64,000 bases of DNA from Ornithinimicrobium sediminis (GCF_021272345.1 NZ_JAJSDQ010000003.1:186001-250000); one strand, 5' to 3'; counted from the stretch's first letter, positions 1 to 8,596 are shown. Notes: generated from the letters alone by a model not told the origin. Numbers and translations are program-made.

Positions 1-2
1 CC

Positions 3-773
3 TGGCACTTCGGCGCCGGGCTGCGCCACGCCGGCGACGTCGCGGCCGAGCTCGACCGCCTGGCGGACGACCCACGCTTCGCCGACGCGGTGGCACACGA
101 CCGCGCCCTGGTGCTCGACGTCTTCGAGCAGGTCTTCGACCACCGCTCGTTCACCGGGCGCTCGGGCACGTTCTTCGCCTTCGAGGGCCTGGGCAGCATC
201 TACTGGCACATGGTGTCCAAGCTCCTGCTCGGGGTGCAGCGTGCCGTGCTGAGCGAGCCGTCCACCCCCTCGGAGCTGCTCGAGGCCTACGAGGACGTGC
301 GCCAGGGCCTCGGCTACTGCAAGGACCCGCAGACCTACGGTGCCTTCCCGACCGACCCCTACTCACACACTCCGGGAGGCCGCGGGGCCCGGCAGCCCGG
401 CATGACCGGGCAGGTCAAGGAGGAGGTCATCACCCGTTTCGCCGAGCTCGGCGCACGGGTCCGCGACGGCTGCATCGTCTTCGACCACCGGCTCCTGCGG
501 CCGGCGGAGTGGCTCCGCGAGCCGACCCGCTTCGACTACCTCGACGCCGGCGGCGAGGCACGCACCCTACGGCTGCCGGCGGGCAGCCTGGCCTTCACGT
601 GGTGCCAGGTGCCCTTCGTCCTGCACCGCACCGGCGGGTATGCCGTGCGGGTCACCTTCACCGACGGCCTGGTCGAGACCGTCGAGGGCACGGTGCTGCC
701 GCGCGACGTCAGCGCCGAGATCTTCTCCCGGACCGGCCGCGTGGAGAGCGTCGAGCTGCGGCTCGAGGGATGA
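3..773 (+). CDS. Hypothetical protein, C-terminal part (5' end outside window)
   Basis: The reading frame is open from the first bases of the window, so the true start lies upstream and only the last 256 codons are seen. The visible part is soluble, with no signal peptide or membrane helix. It has an aromatic segment, YWHMVSKLL, at about residue 60, then a Gly/Pro-rich stretch containing PGMTGQVKEE, and a C-terminal half rich in beta-type sequence. The PGMTGQVKE stretch gives a vague impression of a large carbohydrate-active enzyme, but I do not recognise the family and assign no function. The gene ends 68 bp before ldh and points the same way; no clear terminator separates them. Confidence 0.75.
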   Translation, partial: WHFGAGLRHAGDVAAELDRLADDPRFADAVAHDRALVLDVFEQVFDHRSFTGRSGTFFAFEGLGSIYWHMVSKLLLGVQRAVLSEPSTPSELLEAYEDVRQGLGYCKDPQTYGAFPTDPYSHTPGGRGARQPGMTGQVKEEVITRFAELGARVRDGCIVFDHRLLRPAEWLREPTRFDYLDAGGEARTLRLPAGSLAFTWCQVPFVLHRTGGYAVRVTFTDGLVETVEGTVLPRDVSAEIFSRTGRVESVELRLEG

Positions 774-841
774 CGGGGCGGGGCAGGTCAGGCCGGGGAC
801 GGCGTCTGCACGCGCGACGCGGTTCCTGCCAGACTTGACCC

Positions 842-1798
842 ATGACCCCCACGTCCGCCACCCCGCCCACGCTCGCGATCATCGGTGCCGGCTCCGTCGG
901 TGCCACCCTCGCCTACACCGCCCTCGTCCGCGGCACCGCCCGCCGTGTCGTGCTGCACGACATCAACACCAAGAAGGTCGAGGCGGAGGCGCTCGACATC
1001 TCGCACGGCATCTCCTTCATGCCCGTCGGCGAGATCGTCGGCAGTGACGACATCGAGGTGTGCCGCGGCGCCCGCATCGTCGCGATCACCGCCGGTGGCA
1101 AGCAGAAGCCCGGCCAGAGCCGGATGGACCTGGCCGAGAGCACCATTGCCCTCACCCGCACGCTCATGCCGCAGCTGCTGGAGGTCGCACCCGATGCGAC
1201 CTACCTCATGGTGACCAACCCGGTGGACGTCGTCACCACGGCCGCCCTGCGGATCTCCGGGCTCCCGCCCCAGCAGGTGTTCGGCTCCGGCACGGTGCTC
1301 GACTCCGCGCGGCTGCGGCACGAGATCTCCACCCGCATCGGGGTCGCCGTGCAGAACGTCCATGCCTACGTCGCGGGTGAGCACGGGGACACCGAGTTCC
1401 CGCTGTGGACGTCCGCGAGCGTCGGTGGCGTGCCGCTGCTGCAGTGGCACGAGTCCCACGGCCGGCTGGACCAGGCGGAGCGGGAGGACATCGCCGACAA
1501 GGTGGTGCACGCGGCCTACCGGATCATCGAGGGCAAGGGCGCGACCAACTACGCTGTGGCGCTGGCCTGCTGCCAGGTCATCGAGTCGGTGCTGCGTGAC
1601 GAGCGCCGGGTCCTGCCCGTCTCGACCTGGGTCGACGACTACCTCGGGGTCAGCAACGTCTCGCTGTCGGTGCCCACGGTCGTGGACGCGCGCGGCGCCG
1701 ACGAGCGGCTGGTCGTGCCGATGTCGGACGGAGAGCTCTCCCAGCTGCGTGCCAGCGCCGAGTCGATCAAGGCGACGGCGGCACGCTTCGGGCTCTGA
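842..1798 (+). CDS. ldh: L-lactate dehydrogenase
   Basis: NAD-dependent interconversion of pyruvate and L-lactate in the cytosol, 318 aa, the usual length. The Rossmann glycine motif GAGSVGATLAY is at residues 15-25. Gln88 in GGKQKPGQSRMDL is the residue that selects lactate rather than malate, and Arg94 follows it. NPVDVVT is at 126-132, Asp154 and Arg157 in LDSAR, and the catalytic His181 in GEHGDTEF. All active-site residues of the family are present. The start has no Shine-Dalgarno sequence; a -10-like CAGACT lies six bases before the ATG, so the mRNA may be leaderless. No fermentation partner gene is adjacent. Confidence 0.95.
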   Translation: MTPTSATPPTLAIIGAGSVGATLAYTALVRGTARRVVLHDINTKKVEAEALDISHGISFMPVGEIVGSDDIEVCRGARIVAITAGGKQKPGQSRMDLAESTIALTRTLMPQLLEVAPDATYLMVTNPVDVVTTAALRISGLPPQQVFGSGTVLDSARLRHEISTRIGVAVQNVHAYVAGEHGDTEFPLWTSASVGGVPLLQWHESHGRLDQAEREDIADKVVHAAYRIIEGKGATNYAVALACCQVIESVLRDERRVLPVSTWVDDYLGVSNVSLSVPTVVDARGADERLVVPMSDGELSQLRASAESIKATAARFGL

Positions 1799-1819
1799 CC
1801 TCACCCCAGGAGGCCGTCA

Positions 1820-1844
1820 CGGTCCGGTAAGGACTCTCGGACCG
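1820..1844 (+). terminator. Weak hairpin after ldh
   Basis: Inverted repeat CGGTCCG (1820-1826) and CGGACCG (1838-1844) with an 11-nt loop, 21 bp after the ldh stop and 22 bp before the next start. There is no T tract. It is a possible terminator or simply a GC-rich hairpin. Confidence 0.3.
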
Positions 1845-1865
1845 CCCAGGGGACAGGCTGGTCCC

Positions 1866-2363
1866 ATGCGAACGACACTGATCAGCCTGGCGGTCGCCGC
1901 ACTGGCCCTGACGGCCTGCGGCACTGACGACGACACCACCCCGGGCGCCACCGGTACGCCGCAGCCCACGAGCGAAGAGGACCTGGGCGACAGTGACATG
2001 GGCACCGAGGACATGGGCACGGGCTCCGGCGAAGGACCGCCGGCCGCGCTTCCTGCGGGGGCGTACATCGACCACGCCACCTATGCCGCCGACACTGCGG
2101 CCCACGAGGACAGCACGGTCGTGCTGTTCTTCCACGCCGACTGGTGCCCCAGCTGCCGGGCGACCGACGCTGCGCTGACGGAGGACGGCGTGCCGGAGGG
2201 CCTCACGGTCGTCAAGGTCGACTTCGACAGCCAGACCTCCCTTCGCCAGGAGTACGGGATCGTCCAGCAGCACAGCTTCGTGCACGTCGACGCCCTCGGG
2301 ACGGCACTGGCAACCTGGAGCGGCAGCCCTGACGGCGAGGACATCCTCGCCAGGACCGGCTGA
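1866..2363 (+). CDS. Thioredoxin-like lipoprotein
   Basis: 165 aa. The N-terminus is a lipoprotein signal peptide (MRTTLISLAVAALALTAC) with a lipobox ending in Cys18, followed by a low-complexity Thr/Asp/Gly linker. A thioredoxin-fold domain starts near residue 65 and carries the redox motif WCPSC, so the protein probably acts on extracytoplasmic disulfides. The open frame extends far upstream inside ldh in another frame; I chose the ATG at 1866 because it opens the signal peptide. The next gene, 4 bp downstream, is a CcdA-type membrane electron carrier, so the pair likely forms a reductant relay across the membrane. The ultimate substrate is not shown by the sequence. Confidence 0.85.
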   Translation: MRTTLISLAVAALALTACGTDDDTTPGATGTPQPTSEEDLGDSDMGTEDMGTGSGEGPPAALPAGAYIDHATYAADTAAHEDSTVVLFFHADWCPSCRATDAALTEDGVPEGLTVVKVDFDSQTSLRQEYGIVQQHSFVHVDALGTALATWSGSPDGEDILARTG

Positions 2364-2367
2364 CCGC

Positions 2368-3105
2368 ATGCTCACCGTCCTGGGCGCCCTGGTGGCCGGT
2401 GTGCTCACGACCCTGGCACCCTGCGTGCTGCCACTGCTGCCCGTCATCGTGGGTGGCTCCGTCGCGCCGGAGGCCGACCGGGCGACCCAGACCCGGCGCG
2501 CCATGGTCATCGCGGCCTCGCTCGGCCTGTCCGTGGCCCTCTTCACGCTCGCCCTCAAGGGGACGACCGCCCTCATCGGCGTGCCACCGCAGGCCTGGCA
2601 GTGGCTCTCCGGCGGGATCCTGGTGGCCCTCGGCCTGGCCGGCGTCTTCCCCGGCCTGTGGGACCGGGTGGCCGTCGCACTGCGCCTGTCCTCCCGGACG
2701 CATGCCGGCCTGCGCGGAGCGCGCTCACACGACGGGGTGAGCGGGCAGGTGCTGACCGGGGCGGCCCTCGGACCGGTGTTCTCCTCGTGCAGCCCGCTCT
2801 ACGCCTACGTCGTGGTGACGGTCCTGCCCGCAGACCTGGGCTTCGGCCTGGTCCTGCTCGCTGCCTACTGTCTGGGCCTGAGCGCGACGCTGCTCGTCAT
2901 CGCCCTCGCGGGCCAACGGGCCGTGGGACGGCTGGGGTGGGCTGCCCAGGCCGACGGGTGGTTCCGCCGCTCGCTCGGTGTGGTCTTCCTCGCCGTCGGG
3001 CTGGTCGTGCTGCTGGGCTGGGACCGTGAGGTCCAGGCCTGGGTGCTCGAGCACTCCCCGGTCGCACCGTGGGAGCTCGACTCGGGCTTCATCCCGCAGG
3101 GGTGA
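2368..3105 (+). CDS. ccdA: CcdA/DsbD-type cytochrome c biogenesis transmembrane protein
   Basis: 245 aa with about six hydrophobic segments. The family's two transmembrane cysteines are visible in LAPCVLPLLPVIVGG near the N-terminus and in FSSCSPLYAYVV at about residue 137. CcdA proteins pass electrons from cytosolic thioredoxin to an extracytoplasmic thioredoxin-like protein. The gene directly follows such a lipoprotein gene (4-bp gap), which supports co-transcription and partnership. The last 17 bp overlap the end of the convergent histidine kinase gene. No other cytochrome c maturation genes are in the window, so a general thiol-reducing role is as likely as one dedicated to cytochrome c. 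Confidence 0.85.
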   Translation: MLTVLGALVAGVLTTLAPCVLPLLPVIVGGSVAPEADRATQTRRAMVIAASLGLSVALFTLALKGTTALIGVPPQAWQWLSGGILVALGLAGVFPGLWDRVAVALRLSSRTHAGLRGARSHDGVSGQVLTGAALGPVFSSCSPLYAYVVVTVLPADLGFGLVLLAAYCLGLSATLLVIALAGQRAVGRLGWAAQADGWFRRSLGVVFLAVGLVVLLGWDREVQAWVLEHSPVAPWELDSGFIPQG

Positions 3106-4117
3106 GCGGCACGCACAGGCGCAGCCGGCAGCCGGCGCCGTGGTTCGTCAGCCGCACCGTGCCGCCGTGCTCCTCCACGACGGCCCGCGTGATCGTCAGC
3201 CCCACGCCCGCCCCCGCCCCGGCCTCGGGGGTGCGCGGTGCGCTGCCGCGCCAGCCCGGGTCGAACGCGCGCTGCAGGTCCTCCGGCGACAGCCCACCGC
3301 ACGCGTCGTCCACCTCCACAAACGCCACCTGCCCGCCGGCGTCCGCCTGGCGGCCCGCGCGCACCGTCACCAGCCCTCCCCGGGGAGTGGCCAGCAGCGC
3401 GTTGCGCACCACGTTGGCGACGGCTCGCTCGAGACGGGACGGGTCGACCTCCGCCCGCACCGGGTCGGCCACGGGGAGGTCCAGCCGGACCCCCAGCCGT
3501 TCGGCGACCGGCACCTGGCCCTGGGCGACGTCGCGGGCCAGCTCCGAGAGGTCCACCGGCCGTCGTCGCAGCAGCTGCTCACCGTGCTGCAGGAGCGACA
3601 TCTCCAGGAGGTCGTCCACCATGCGGGCCATGCGGTCGCTCTCGTGGCGGATGCGCCGGTGGTAGGCGTCAGGGTCCTGCACGACCCCGTCCTCGAGTGC
3701 CTCGGCCATGGCACGGATGCCGGCCAGCGGTGACCGGAGGTCGTGCGAGGCCCATGTGACCATCTCCCTGCGGCTCGCGGCCAGCGCCTGCTCCCGCTCG
3801 CGCTGGGCGGCGGCCTCGGCAGTCCGACGGTCGATCGCCCGCACGGCGCGGTAGAGGAAGAAGCCACACGCCAGGGCCACCGGCACGGCTGCGGCGACGA
3901 GCAGCCACACGAGCGTCAGGTCGTGGCTGGACAGGAACATCGCCTGGGCCGTGACGAGGACGCCCGCGGCGATGCTGGCGACGACGACAGCCGGCCCCAC
4001 CAGCGTCGCCGTGGCCAGCGAGCGTCGCGCTACCCGCACCGTGGCCCAGGCACCCAGCGCGCCCACGACACCGGCCGTCCCGGCCGACAGGACGATGGCC
4101 TCGAGCTCCGGGGTCAC
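3089..4117 (-). CDS. Sensor histidine kinase
   Basis: 342 aa from a GTG start. The N-terminal 100 residues hold about three to four membrane helices, followed by a short basic linker, a dimerisation domain with the phospho-acceptor His in WASHDLRSPLAGIR, and an ATPase domain with N-box (VANVVRNALLA) and glycine motifs (GGLS, GAGVGLTIT). There is no obvious extracellular sensor domain, so the signal may be membrane-borne. An in-frame ATG upstream at 4150 would overlap the response regulator by 37 bp; the GTG at 4117 overlaps its TGA by 4 bp, the arrangement used repeatedly in this genome, so I prefer it. Confidence 0.88.
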   Translation of the reverse strand: MTPELEAIVLSAGTAGVVGALGAWATVRVARRSLATATLVGPAVVVASIAAGVLVTAQAMFLSSHDLTLVWLLVAAAVPVALACGFFLYRAVRAIDRRTAEAAAQREREQALAASRREMVTWASHDLRSPLAGIRAMAEALEDGVVQDPDAYHRRIRHESDRMARMVDDLLEMSLLQHGEQLLRRRPVDLSELARDVAQGQVPVAERLGVRLDLPVADPVRAEVDPSRLERAVANVVRNALLATPRGGLVTVRAGRQADAGGQVAFVEVDDACGGLSPEDLQRAFDPGWRGSAPRTPEAGAGAGVGLTITRAVVEEHGGTVRLTNHGAGCRLRLCVPLTPAG

Positions 4118-4809
4118 GGTCGCCGGTCCCAGCGGTAGCCCGCGCCCCATACCGTGACGATCCGCGTGGGGGTCGCCGGGTCGGGCTCGACCTTGTTGCG
4201 CAGACGGCGCACGTGGACCGTCACGGTGGAGTCGTCACCGAAGTCCCAGCCCCACACCTCGCGCATGAGCTGCTGCCGGCTCACCACCACCCCTGGGTGG
4301 GTGACGAGGTAGGTCAGCAGGTCGAACTCGCGACCGGTCAGCGCCAGCGGCCGGCCCGCGAGGTGGGCGGTGCGACCGGCGGGGTCGAGGCGGAGGTCAC
4401 CGTCGTGCAGGGGCTCGGCCGGCCCGGACTCCCCCGACGGGGGGTCGGCCACCCGGCGGAGCACGCCCTGCACGCGCAGGACCAGCTCGCGGACGCTGAA
4501 CGGCTTGCCGACATAGTCGTCCGCGCCGAGCTCCAGACCCAGCACCCGGTCCTCCTCCGTCGTGAGCGCGGTCAGCAGGATGACGGGCAGGCGCGGGTCG
4601 GTCTCGCGCATCCGGCGCAGCACCTCGATGCCGTCGATGCCCGGCAGCATGACGTCCAGCACCACGAGCCGTGGGCGGTGTCGGCGAGCCGCGGCCACCG
4701 CCTGCAGGCCGTCTGCTGCCTCGACGGTGGGCAGGCCGGCCCGGTGCAGGTAGGCGACCACGACCTCCCTGACGGTCTCGTCGTCGTCGACGACCAGGAC
4801 GACGCTCAC
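4114..4809 (-). CDS. OmpR/PhoB-type response regulator
   Basis: 231 aa. The receiver domain (about 1-118) has the acidic pocket VVDDDE, the phospho-acceptor Asp52 in LDVMLPGIDG and the conserved Lys in GKPF. The C-terminal winged-helix DNA-binding domain (about 135-228) has the ending typical of the family (VWGAGYRW). It is the first gene of a two-gene operon with the histidine kinase downstream. The targets are not known. The neighbouring nitrite reductase gene on the same strand is upstream and separated by 57 bp, so regulation of that gene is possible but not shown. Confidence 0.92.
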   Translation of the reverse strand: MSVVLVVDDDETVREVVVAYLHRAGLPTVEAADGLQAVAAARRHRPRLVVLDVMLPGIDGIEVLRRMRETDPRLPVILLTALTTEEDRVLGLELGADDYVGKPFSVRELVLRVQGVLRRVADPPSGESGPAEPLHDGDLRLDPAGRTAHLAGRPLALTGREFDLLTYLVTHPGVVVSRQQLMREVWGWDFGDDSTVTVHVRRLRNKVEPDPATPTRIVTVWGAGYRWDRRP

Positions 4810-4866
4810 GCGGCGAGCGTAGTGCCGACCCGGCCCAGGTGGTCTTGCCGGAGTATGACGTCCGGC

Positions 4867-7503
4867 TCAGTCGGTCACCCGGAAGACGCCGTGGGCGCCG
4901 CGCTCGGCGTCGACCATGATGTGGCTCACCAGCGGGTAGGTGCCCGCCTCGGGGAAGACCAGCTCGACGAAGCCGCCCTGCGCGGGCACGAGCGGCAGCA
5001 CCTGTGCACCGTCGGGCCCGTCGGGCGAGCGCACCGTGTAGGCCCCTTCGGTCCAGACGGTGTCGAACTGCCCGCCGACCACGTGGAAGGCGCTGCTGCG
5101 GCTGGGGCCGGCGTCGAGCACCCAGACCCGCACCCGCTCCCCGACCCGGACCTCGATCGGGGCGTGGGCGTACTGGTTGGCGTAGCCGTTGAAGACCACC
5201 AGGTCGGGCTGCTCCTCGGCGACGTTCGCGGCGTCAGCCTCCTCGCCGTCGGCTCCGAGGTACATCTCCGACTGCACCAGCACGAGCTCACGGTCGACGT
5301 CGGGCAGGTCGGGCGGGTCGATGACGACGGCCCCGAACATGCCGTTCGCGATGTGCACCGACATCGGCATCGTCGAGCAGTGGTACATCCAGATGCCGGC
5401 CCGCGTGGCGGTGAAGGTGTAGGTCAGCTCCTCACCGGGCGCGATGGTGCGCATCGGCCGGTCCGGGGCGAGGGCCCCGGCATGGAAGTCGATGCTGTGC
5501 CCGATGGTGCCGTCGTTGACGAGGGTGACCTCGAAGGTGTCGCCCACCGTGCCGCGGAGCACGGGGCCGGGCACCGTGCCGCCGAAGGTCCACGCAGTGG
5601 CCGTGACGCCCGGGGCGACCTCGGTCTCCTCCTCGCGCACGACGAGGCGGTGCCGGTGCACCACCGCGTCGGGTGCGGGGCGCAGCACCGGGTCGTAGGG
5701 GGCGAAGGTCGGGCCCGGGTCCTGCCTGAGGTCGGCGGCGCTCACCCCACCGGCGGTGCCGGTGCCGTCCTCGGCACCGGCCACGCCGTGCTCGCCCTCG
5801 TCCGGGTGCCCGGCTGCGGTGCCCGCCGGCGCGCCGACCGCGACGACGTCGAGCTCCATCCCCATCTGGCGGTGACCCGCGACCGAGCACCAGCCCTGCA
5901 GGTCGGTGCCGACCACCCCGAGGTCGAGCTCTGTGCGCTCACCCGGGGCCAGCCGGCCGCTGCTCTGCCCGGAGGCCAGGACGAGGTCGTGCACGTCGGT
6001 GTCGGCGTTGACGAGCTGGACCACCAGCCGGTCACCGGCGGGCACCTCCACGACGTCGGGCTCGAACCGCATCCCCTGCGCCTCGACCAGGACGGTGGTC
6101 GTGCGTCCGGTCGGCGTGACCCCGGCCGCCGCGTCGGTGGTGCCCAGTCCGGCCGCGACCGGGTCGACCGCGACCCCGGCGGCGACCGCCAGCGCGACGA
6201 CCCCCGCACCGGAGAGCAGCCCTCGCAGCCGCGTGGCACCCCGGCCACCGGGCACGCCGTCGCCCACCGCAGCGGGACCGGCCGACGGGACCAGGGACAG
6301 GTCACCCGGAGCCGTCGTCGCGCGGCGGTGCCGCCACAGCACGCGCAGCAGCAGCGGCACGACCGCGGCCAACGCGACGAAGACCACCAGGGAGGTGGTG
6401 ACCCGCACGACGCTGGGCACGGGCAGCAGGCACACCAGGAGCCCGAGGTTCGCCGCGGTGAGCCGCAGGGTCGCGGCCCGGTCCAGGGTGGCGCTCGCTG
6501 CCCGCACCCGCGCCGGGCCCCCTCCCAGGACGACCGGCACGAGGTAGGACAGGGCGCCGACGAGGACCTGGGCCACCACCCCGACCAGCAGGGCCGCCAC
6601 CAGCCAGCCGGTGCGCTCGCGCAGCACCGGGAGGTCCGGGGCCGTCGCGGCGACGCCGGCCAGCCCCAGCACGCTGCCGAGCAGCCAGGCCGTCCCGGCG
6701 CCCACCGACAGCGTCGCGAGATGCTGCGGAGCGCGCTGCCGGGCCGCCTGCACCATCGGCACCAGCAGCACGACCAGGCCCCCGGCATACCCGAGGAGCC
6801 CTGCGGCGACGACCGCGGTCGCGCCGGCACCGGCCCCGACGGCAGCGACACCGAGACCGGCCACGAGGAGCACGAAGCCCCGCCTGGCCGCCACCACGGC
6901 GCCGTCGGCGATGCGGGTGCGCAGCATGGTCGGCCAGAGGGTGACCAGCGTGCCCAGCACCGTCAGGCCCACCCAGCCGAGCACGTTGAGGAGCAGGTGC
7001 GCGAGCCGGAGCTCCTCGGCGGCCGCTCCCGCACCGCCCACCCCGAGGACGGCGCCCAGGACCACCCCCACGAGCACAGCCACGGCGGCGGCCACGTAGT
7101 AGCGGACGGTGACCGCGAAACGGTTGCCCAGGGCGCGGCGCACGCGGCGGAGCAGGTCGACGAGGTGCCAGGTCACAGCGCCGGCCACCAGCGCGGCCCC
7201 GGTCACCACGAGGGCGGCGACCGCCGAGGTCATGCCGGCGACGAGCACGAGGACCCCGCCGTTGAGCAGCACCAGGCGGCGGGCCTGGGCCGGCCGGTCG
7301 GCGTCCCCCAGACGCAGCAGGGCCTCGGCGAAGTGCCAGGTCCAGACCAGGATCGCGTTGCTCACCACCCCGAGCGCCAGCACATGGACGAGCAGCCACC
7401 CGGCGACCGGCAGGAAGGGATGGGTCAGCACCACGACGAGCAGGGCCACCGCCCACGCCAGCACCAGGCCGGTCGTGCGCGCGTGCCAGGAGGCGCGGCT
7501 CAC
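4867..7503 (-). CDS. nirK: Membrane-anchored copper nitrite reductase fusion (TM domain + cupredoxin + NirK)
   Basis: 878 aa from a GTG that overlaps the upstream regulator stop by 4 bp. Residues 1-455 form a polytopic membrane domain of roughly a dozen helices, several with histidines (TWHFAEALL, TWHLVDLLR, RLAHLLLNVLGW) that could bind heme. Residues 468-560 form a cupredoxin with candidate type-1 copper ligands (VHDLVL, GWCSVAGHRQMGM). Residues 600-878 match two-domain NirK: HSIDFHA supplies type-1 His, catalytic Asp and type-2 His; YHCSTMPMSVHIANGM supplies type-2 His plus the type-1 Cys, His and Met; FHVVGG gives the catalytic His and VSHIMVD the last type-2 His. Predicted reaction: nitrite to nitric oxide on the outer face. 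A plain multicopper oxidase is less likely given the NirK residue pattern. Confidence 0.8.
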   Translation of the reverse strand: MSRASWHARTTGLVLAWAVALLVVVLTHPFLPVAGWLLVHVLALGVVSNAILVWTWHFAEALLRLGDADRPAQARRLVLLNGGVLVLVAGMTSAVAALVVTGAALVAGAVTWHLVDLLRRVRRALGNRFAVTVRYYVAAAVAVLVGVVLGAVLGVGGAGAAAEELRLAHLLLNVLGWVGLTVLGTLVTLWPTMLRTRIADGAVVAARRGFVLLVAGLGVAAVGAGAGATAVVAAGLLGYAGGLVVLLVPMVQAARQRAPQHLATLSVGAGTAWLLGSVLGLAGVAATAPDLPVLRERTGWLVAALLVGVVAQVLVGALSYLVPVVLGGGPARVRAASATLDRAATLRLTAANLGLLVCLLPVPSVVRVTTSLVVFVALAAVVPLLLRVLWRHRRATTAPGDLSLVPSAGPAAVGDGVPGGRGATRLRGLLSGAGVVALAVAAGVAVDPVAAGLGTTDAAAGVTPTGRTTTVLVEAQGMRFEPDVVEVPAGDRLVVQLVNADTDVHDLVLASGQSSGRLAPGERTELDLGVVGTDLQGWCSVAGHRQMGMELDVVAVGAPAGTAAGHPDEGEHGVAGAEDGTGTAGGVSAADLRQDPGPTFAPYDPVLRPAPDAVVHRHRLVVREEETEVAPGVTATAWTFGGTVPGPVLRGTVGDTFEVTLVNDGTIGHSIDFHAGALAPDRPMRTIAPGEELTYTFTATRAGIWMYHCSTMPMSVHIANGMFGAVVIDPPDLPDVDRELVLVQSEMYLGADGEEADAANVAEEQPDLVVFNGYANQYAHAPIEVRVGERVRVWVLDAGPSRSSAFHVVGGQFDTVWTEGAYTVRSPDGPDGAQVLPLVPAQGGFVELVFPEAGTYPLVSHIMVDAERGAHGVFRVTD

Positions 7504-8240
7504 GCGGGACCGGCCACGGCGTCGGGCAGGAGCAGCACGCAGGCACCGGGCTCCGCGAAGGGCAGCAGCCGGACACCGGTCGGGTCCTCGCCCCGGACCG
7601 TGAGCATGCCCTCGACCATGCCCTGGTGGACCTGGCAGACCACCTCGGGGTGGGAGCGGGCCGCCTCGAGCAGCGGACAGCGGCGCAGCGCCACCCTGGT
7701 GGCGTCGGCGGACGGCTCGGGGCCGAAGCCGCCGCGCGTGAGCATCCGCACGACCTCCGTGCGGGCTGCGCGGTCGGGGTCGACCGCTCCGGCCGCACGG
7801 CGCTGCCCGGGAGCAGAGCCGGTCGGCGGCTCGGCCGTGGCGGCCATGGCAGCCCCCCACTCGCGCCCGATCTGCCGGGCCGACGCCGCCGGGTCCGCAC
7901 TCGTGCGGGCGACGTGGTGGGCGAACGCCGTGGTCAGGGCCAGGTAGTCGCGGGTGCGCTCGTCGATGCCGGCACCGGCGACGGAGGTGTAGGCCCACGC
8001 GGGTCGGCCCCGGCCGCGGGCGGGCTGACGGGAGCGCACGACCAGGCCGGCATCCACCAGCGCGTCCAGGGAACCGCGCGCCGTGTTGTGGTGCAGCCCG
8101 AGCTCAGCGGCGACCTCGTTGACCGTGACCTCCCCACCTCGGGCCTCCAGCACGTCGAGCACCCTGCGCAGGGCCGGCGAGAGCGCGGCCAGCGCCTCGT
8201 CCACGAGCGGGGTGGGCGCGGGTCCCGGACTATTTTTCAC
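7500..8240 (-). CDS. HTH regulator with C-terminal cysteine motif (SufR-like, possible Fe-S or NO sensor)
   Basis: 246 aa from the GTG at 8240; another in-frame GTG at 8267 exists. The N-terminal winged helix (about 20-85: LRRVLDVLEARG, NEVAAELGLHHNTARGSLDAL) resembles MarR/SufR-type domains. The C-terminal half has CPLLEAARSHPEVVCQVHQG, the pattern in which SufR-like proteins place cysteines that hold an iron-sulfur cluster. It overlaps the nitrite reductase gene by 4 bp, so the two are co-transcribed. By inference it senses nitric oxide or redox state and controls this operon and the divergent DUF2249 gene through the palindrome just upstream. No ligand is proven by the sequence. Confidence 0.7.
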   Translation of the reverse strand: MKNSPGPAPTPLVDEALAALSPALRRVLDVLEARGGEVTVNEVAAELGLHHNTARGSLDALVDAGLVVRSRQPARGRGRPAWAYTSVAGAGIDERTRDYLALTTAFAHHVARTSADPAASARQIGREWGAAMAATAEPPTGSAPGQRRAAGAVDPDRAARTEVVRMLTRGGFGPEPSADATRVALRRCPLLEAARSHPEVVCQVHQGMVEGMLTVRGEDPTGVRLLPFAEPGACVLLLPDAVAGPA

Positions 8241-8244
8241 ATCG

Positions 8245-8255
8245 GTTATCGTAAC
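8245..8255. promoter_or_regulatory. Candidate operator between divergent regulator and DUF2249 gene
   Basis: Palindrome GTTA-TCG-TAAC in an AT-rich island of an otherwise very GC-rich region, 5 bp upstream of the regulator's GTG and 39 bp upstream of the DUF2249 ATG. On the minus strand a -10-like TACATT lies at 8257-8262, so the palindrome would cover the transcription start of the regulator operon. Autoregulation is inferred. Confidence 0.5.
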
Positions 8256-8293
8256 AAATGTACGCACTGCCCGTCCGCACTCCGGAGGTTCCC

Positions 8294-8596
8294 ATGAGCA
8301 CGTCCCAGACCATCTCGTCGCTCCCCCTGGCCCAGCAGGCCTCGTCCTGCGCCTGCGGCTGCGCCGACGAGGGCGTCCCCAGCCTCGACGTCCGCCCGGT
8401 CCCGCACGCCATCCGGCACGCGACGGTCTTCGGGGCCCTGGGGGCGATCGGTCGCGGGGCCTCCCTGGTGCTGGTCGCCCCGCACGACCCGCTGCCGCTG
8501 CTCGCCCAGATCCACGAGCGGGAGCCGGACGCCTTCGCGGTGAGCTACCTCGAGTCGGGCCCGCAGGCCTGGCGCGTGCAGCTCACCCGCCGCTGA
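8294..8596 (+). CDS. DUF2249 domain protein
   Basis: 100 aa, starting at the ATG with a good GGAGG ribosome site at 8284-8288. After a short Ser/Gln-rich N-terminus comes a cysteine cluster, CACGCADEG, then the DUF2249 domain (LDVRPVPHAIRHATVFGAL ... LVAPHDPLPLL ... GPQAWRVQL). DUF2249 has a TusA-like fold and in many bacteria sits beside nitrite/NO-handling and denitrification genes. That fits the divergent nitrite reductase operon here; the exact job is unknown. The extra Cys cluster could bind metal or carry a thiol. Confidence 0.8.
   Translation: MSTSQTISSLPLAQQASSCACGCADEGVPSLDVRPVPHAIRHATVFGALGAIGRGASLVLVAPHDPLPLLAQIHEREPDAFAVSYLESGPQAWRVQLTRR

Noticed and set aside
4213-7947. A 1244-codon plus-strand open frame opposite the nitrite reductase
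   Set aside because: Same reason: antisense to a well-supported gene with intact copper motifs; composition is Gly/His/Arg-biased and non-natural.
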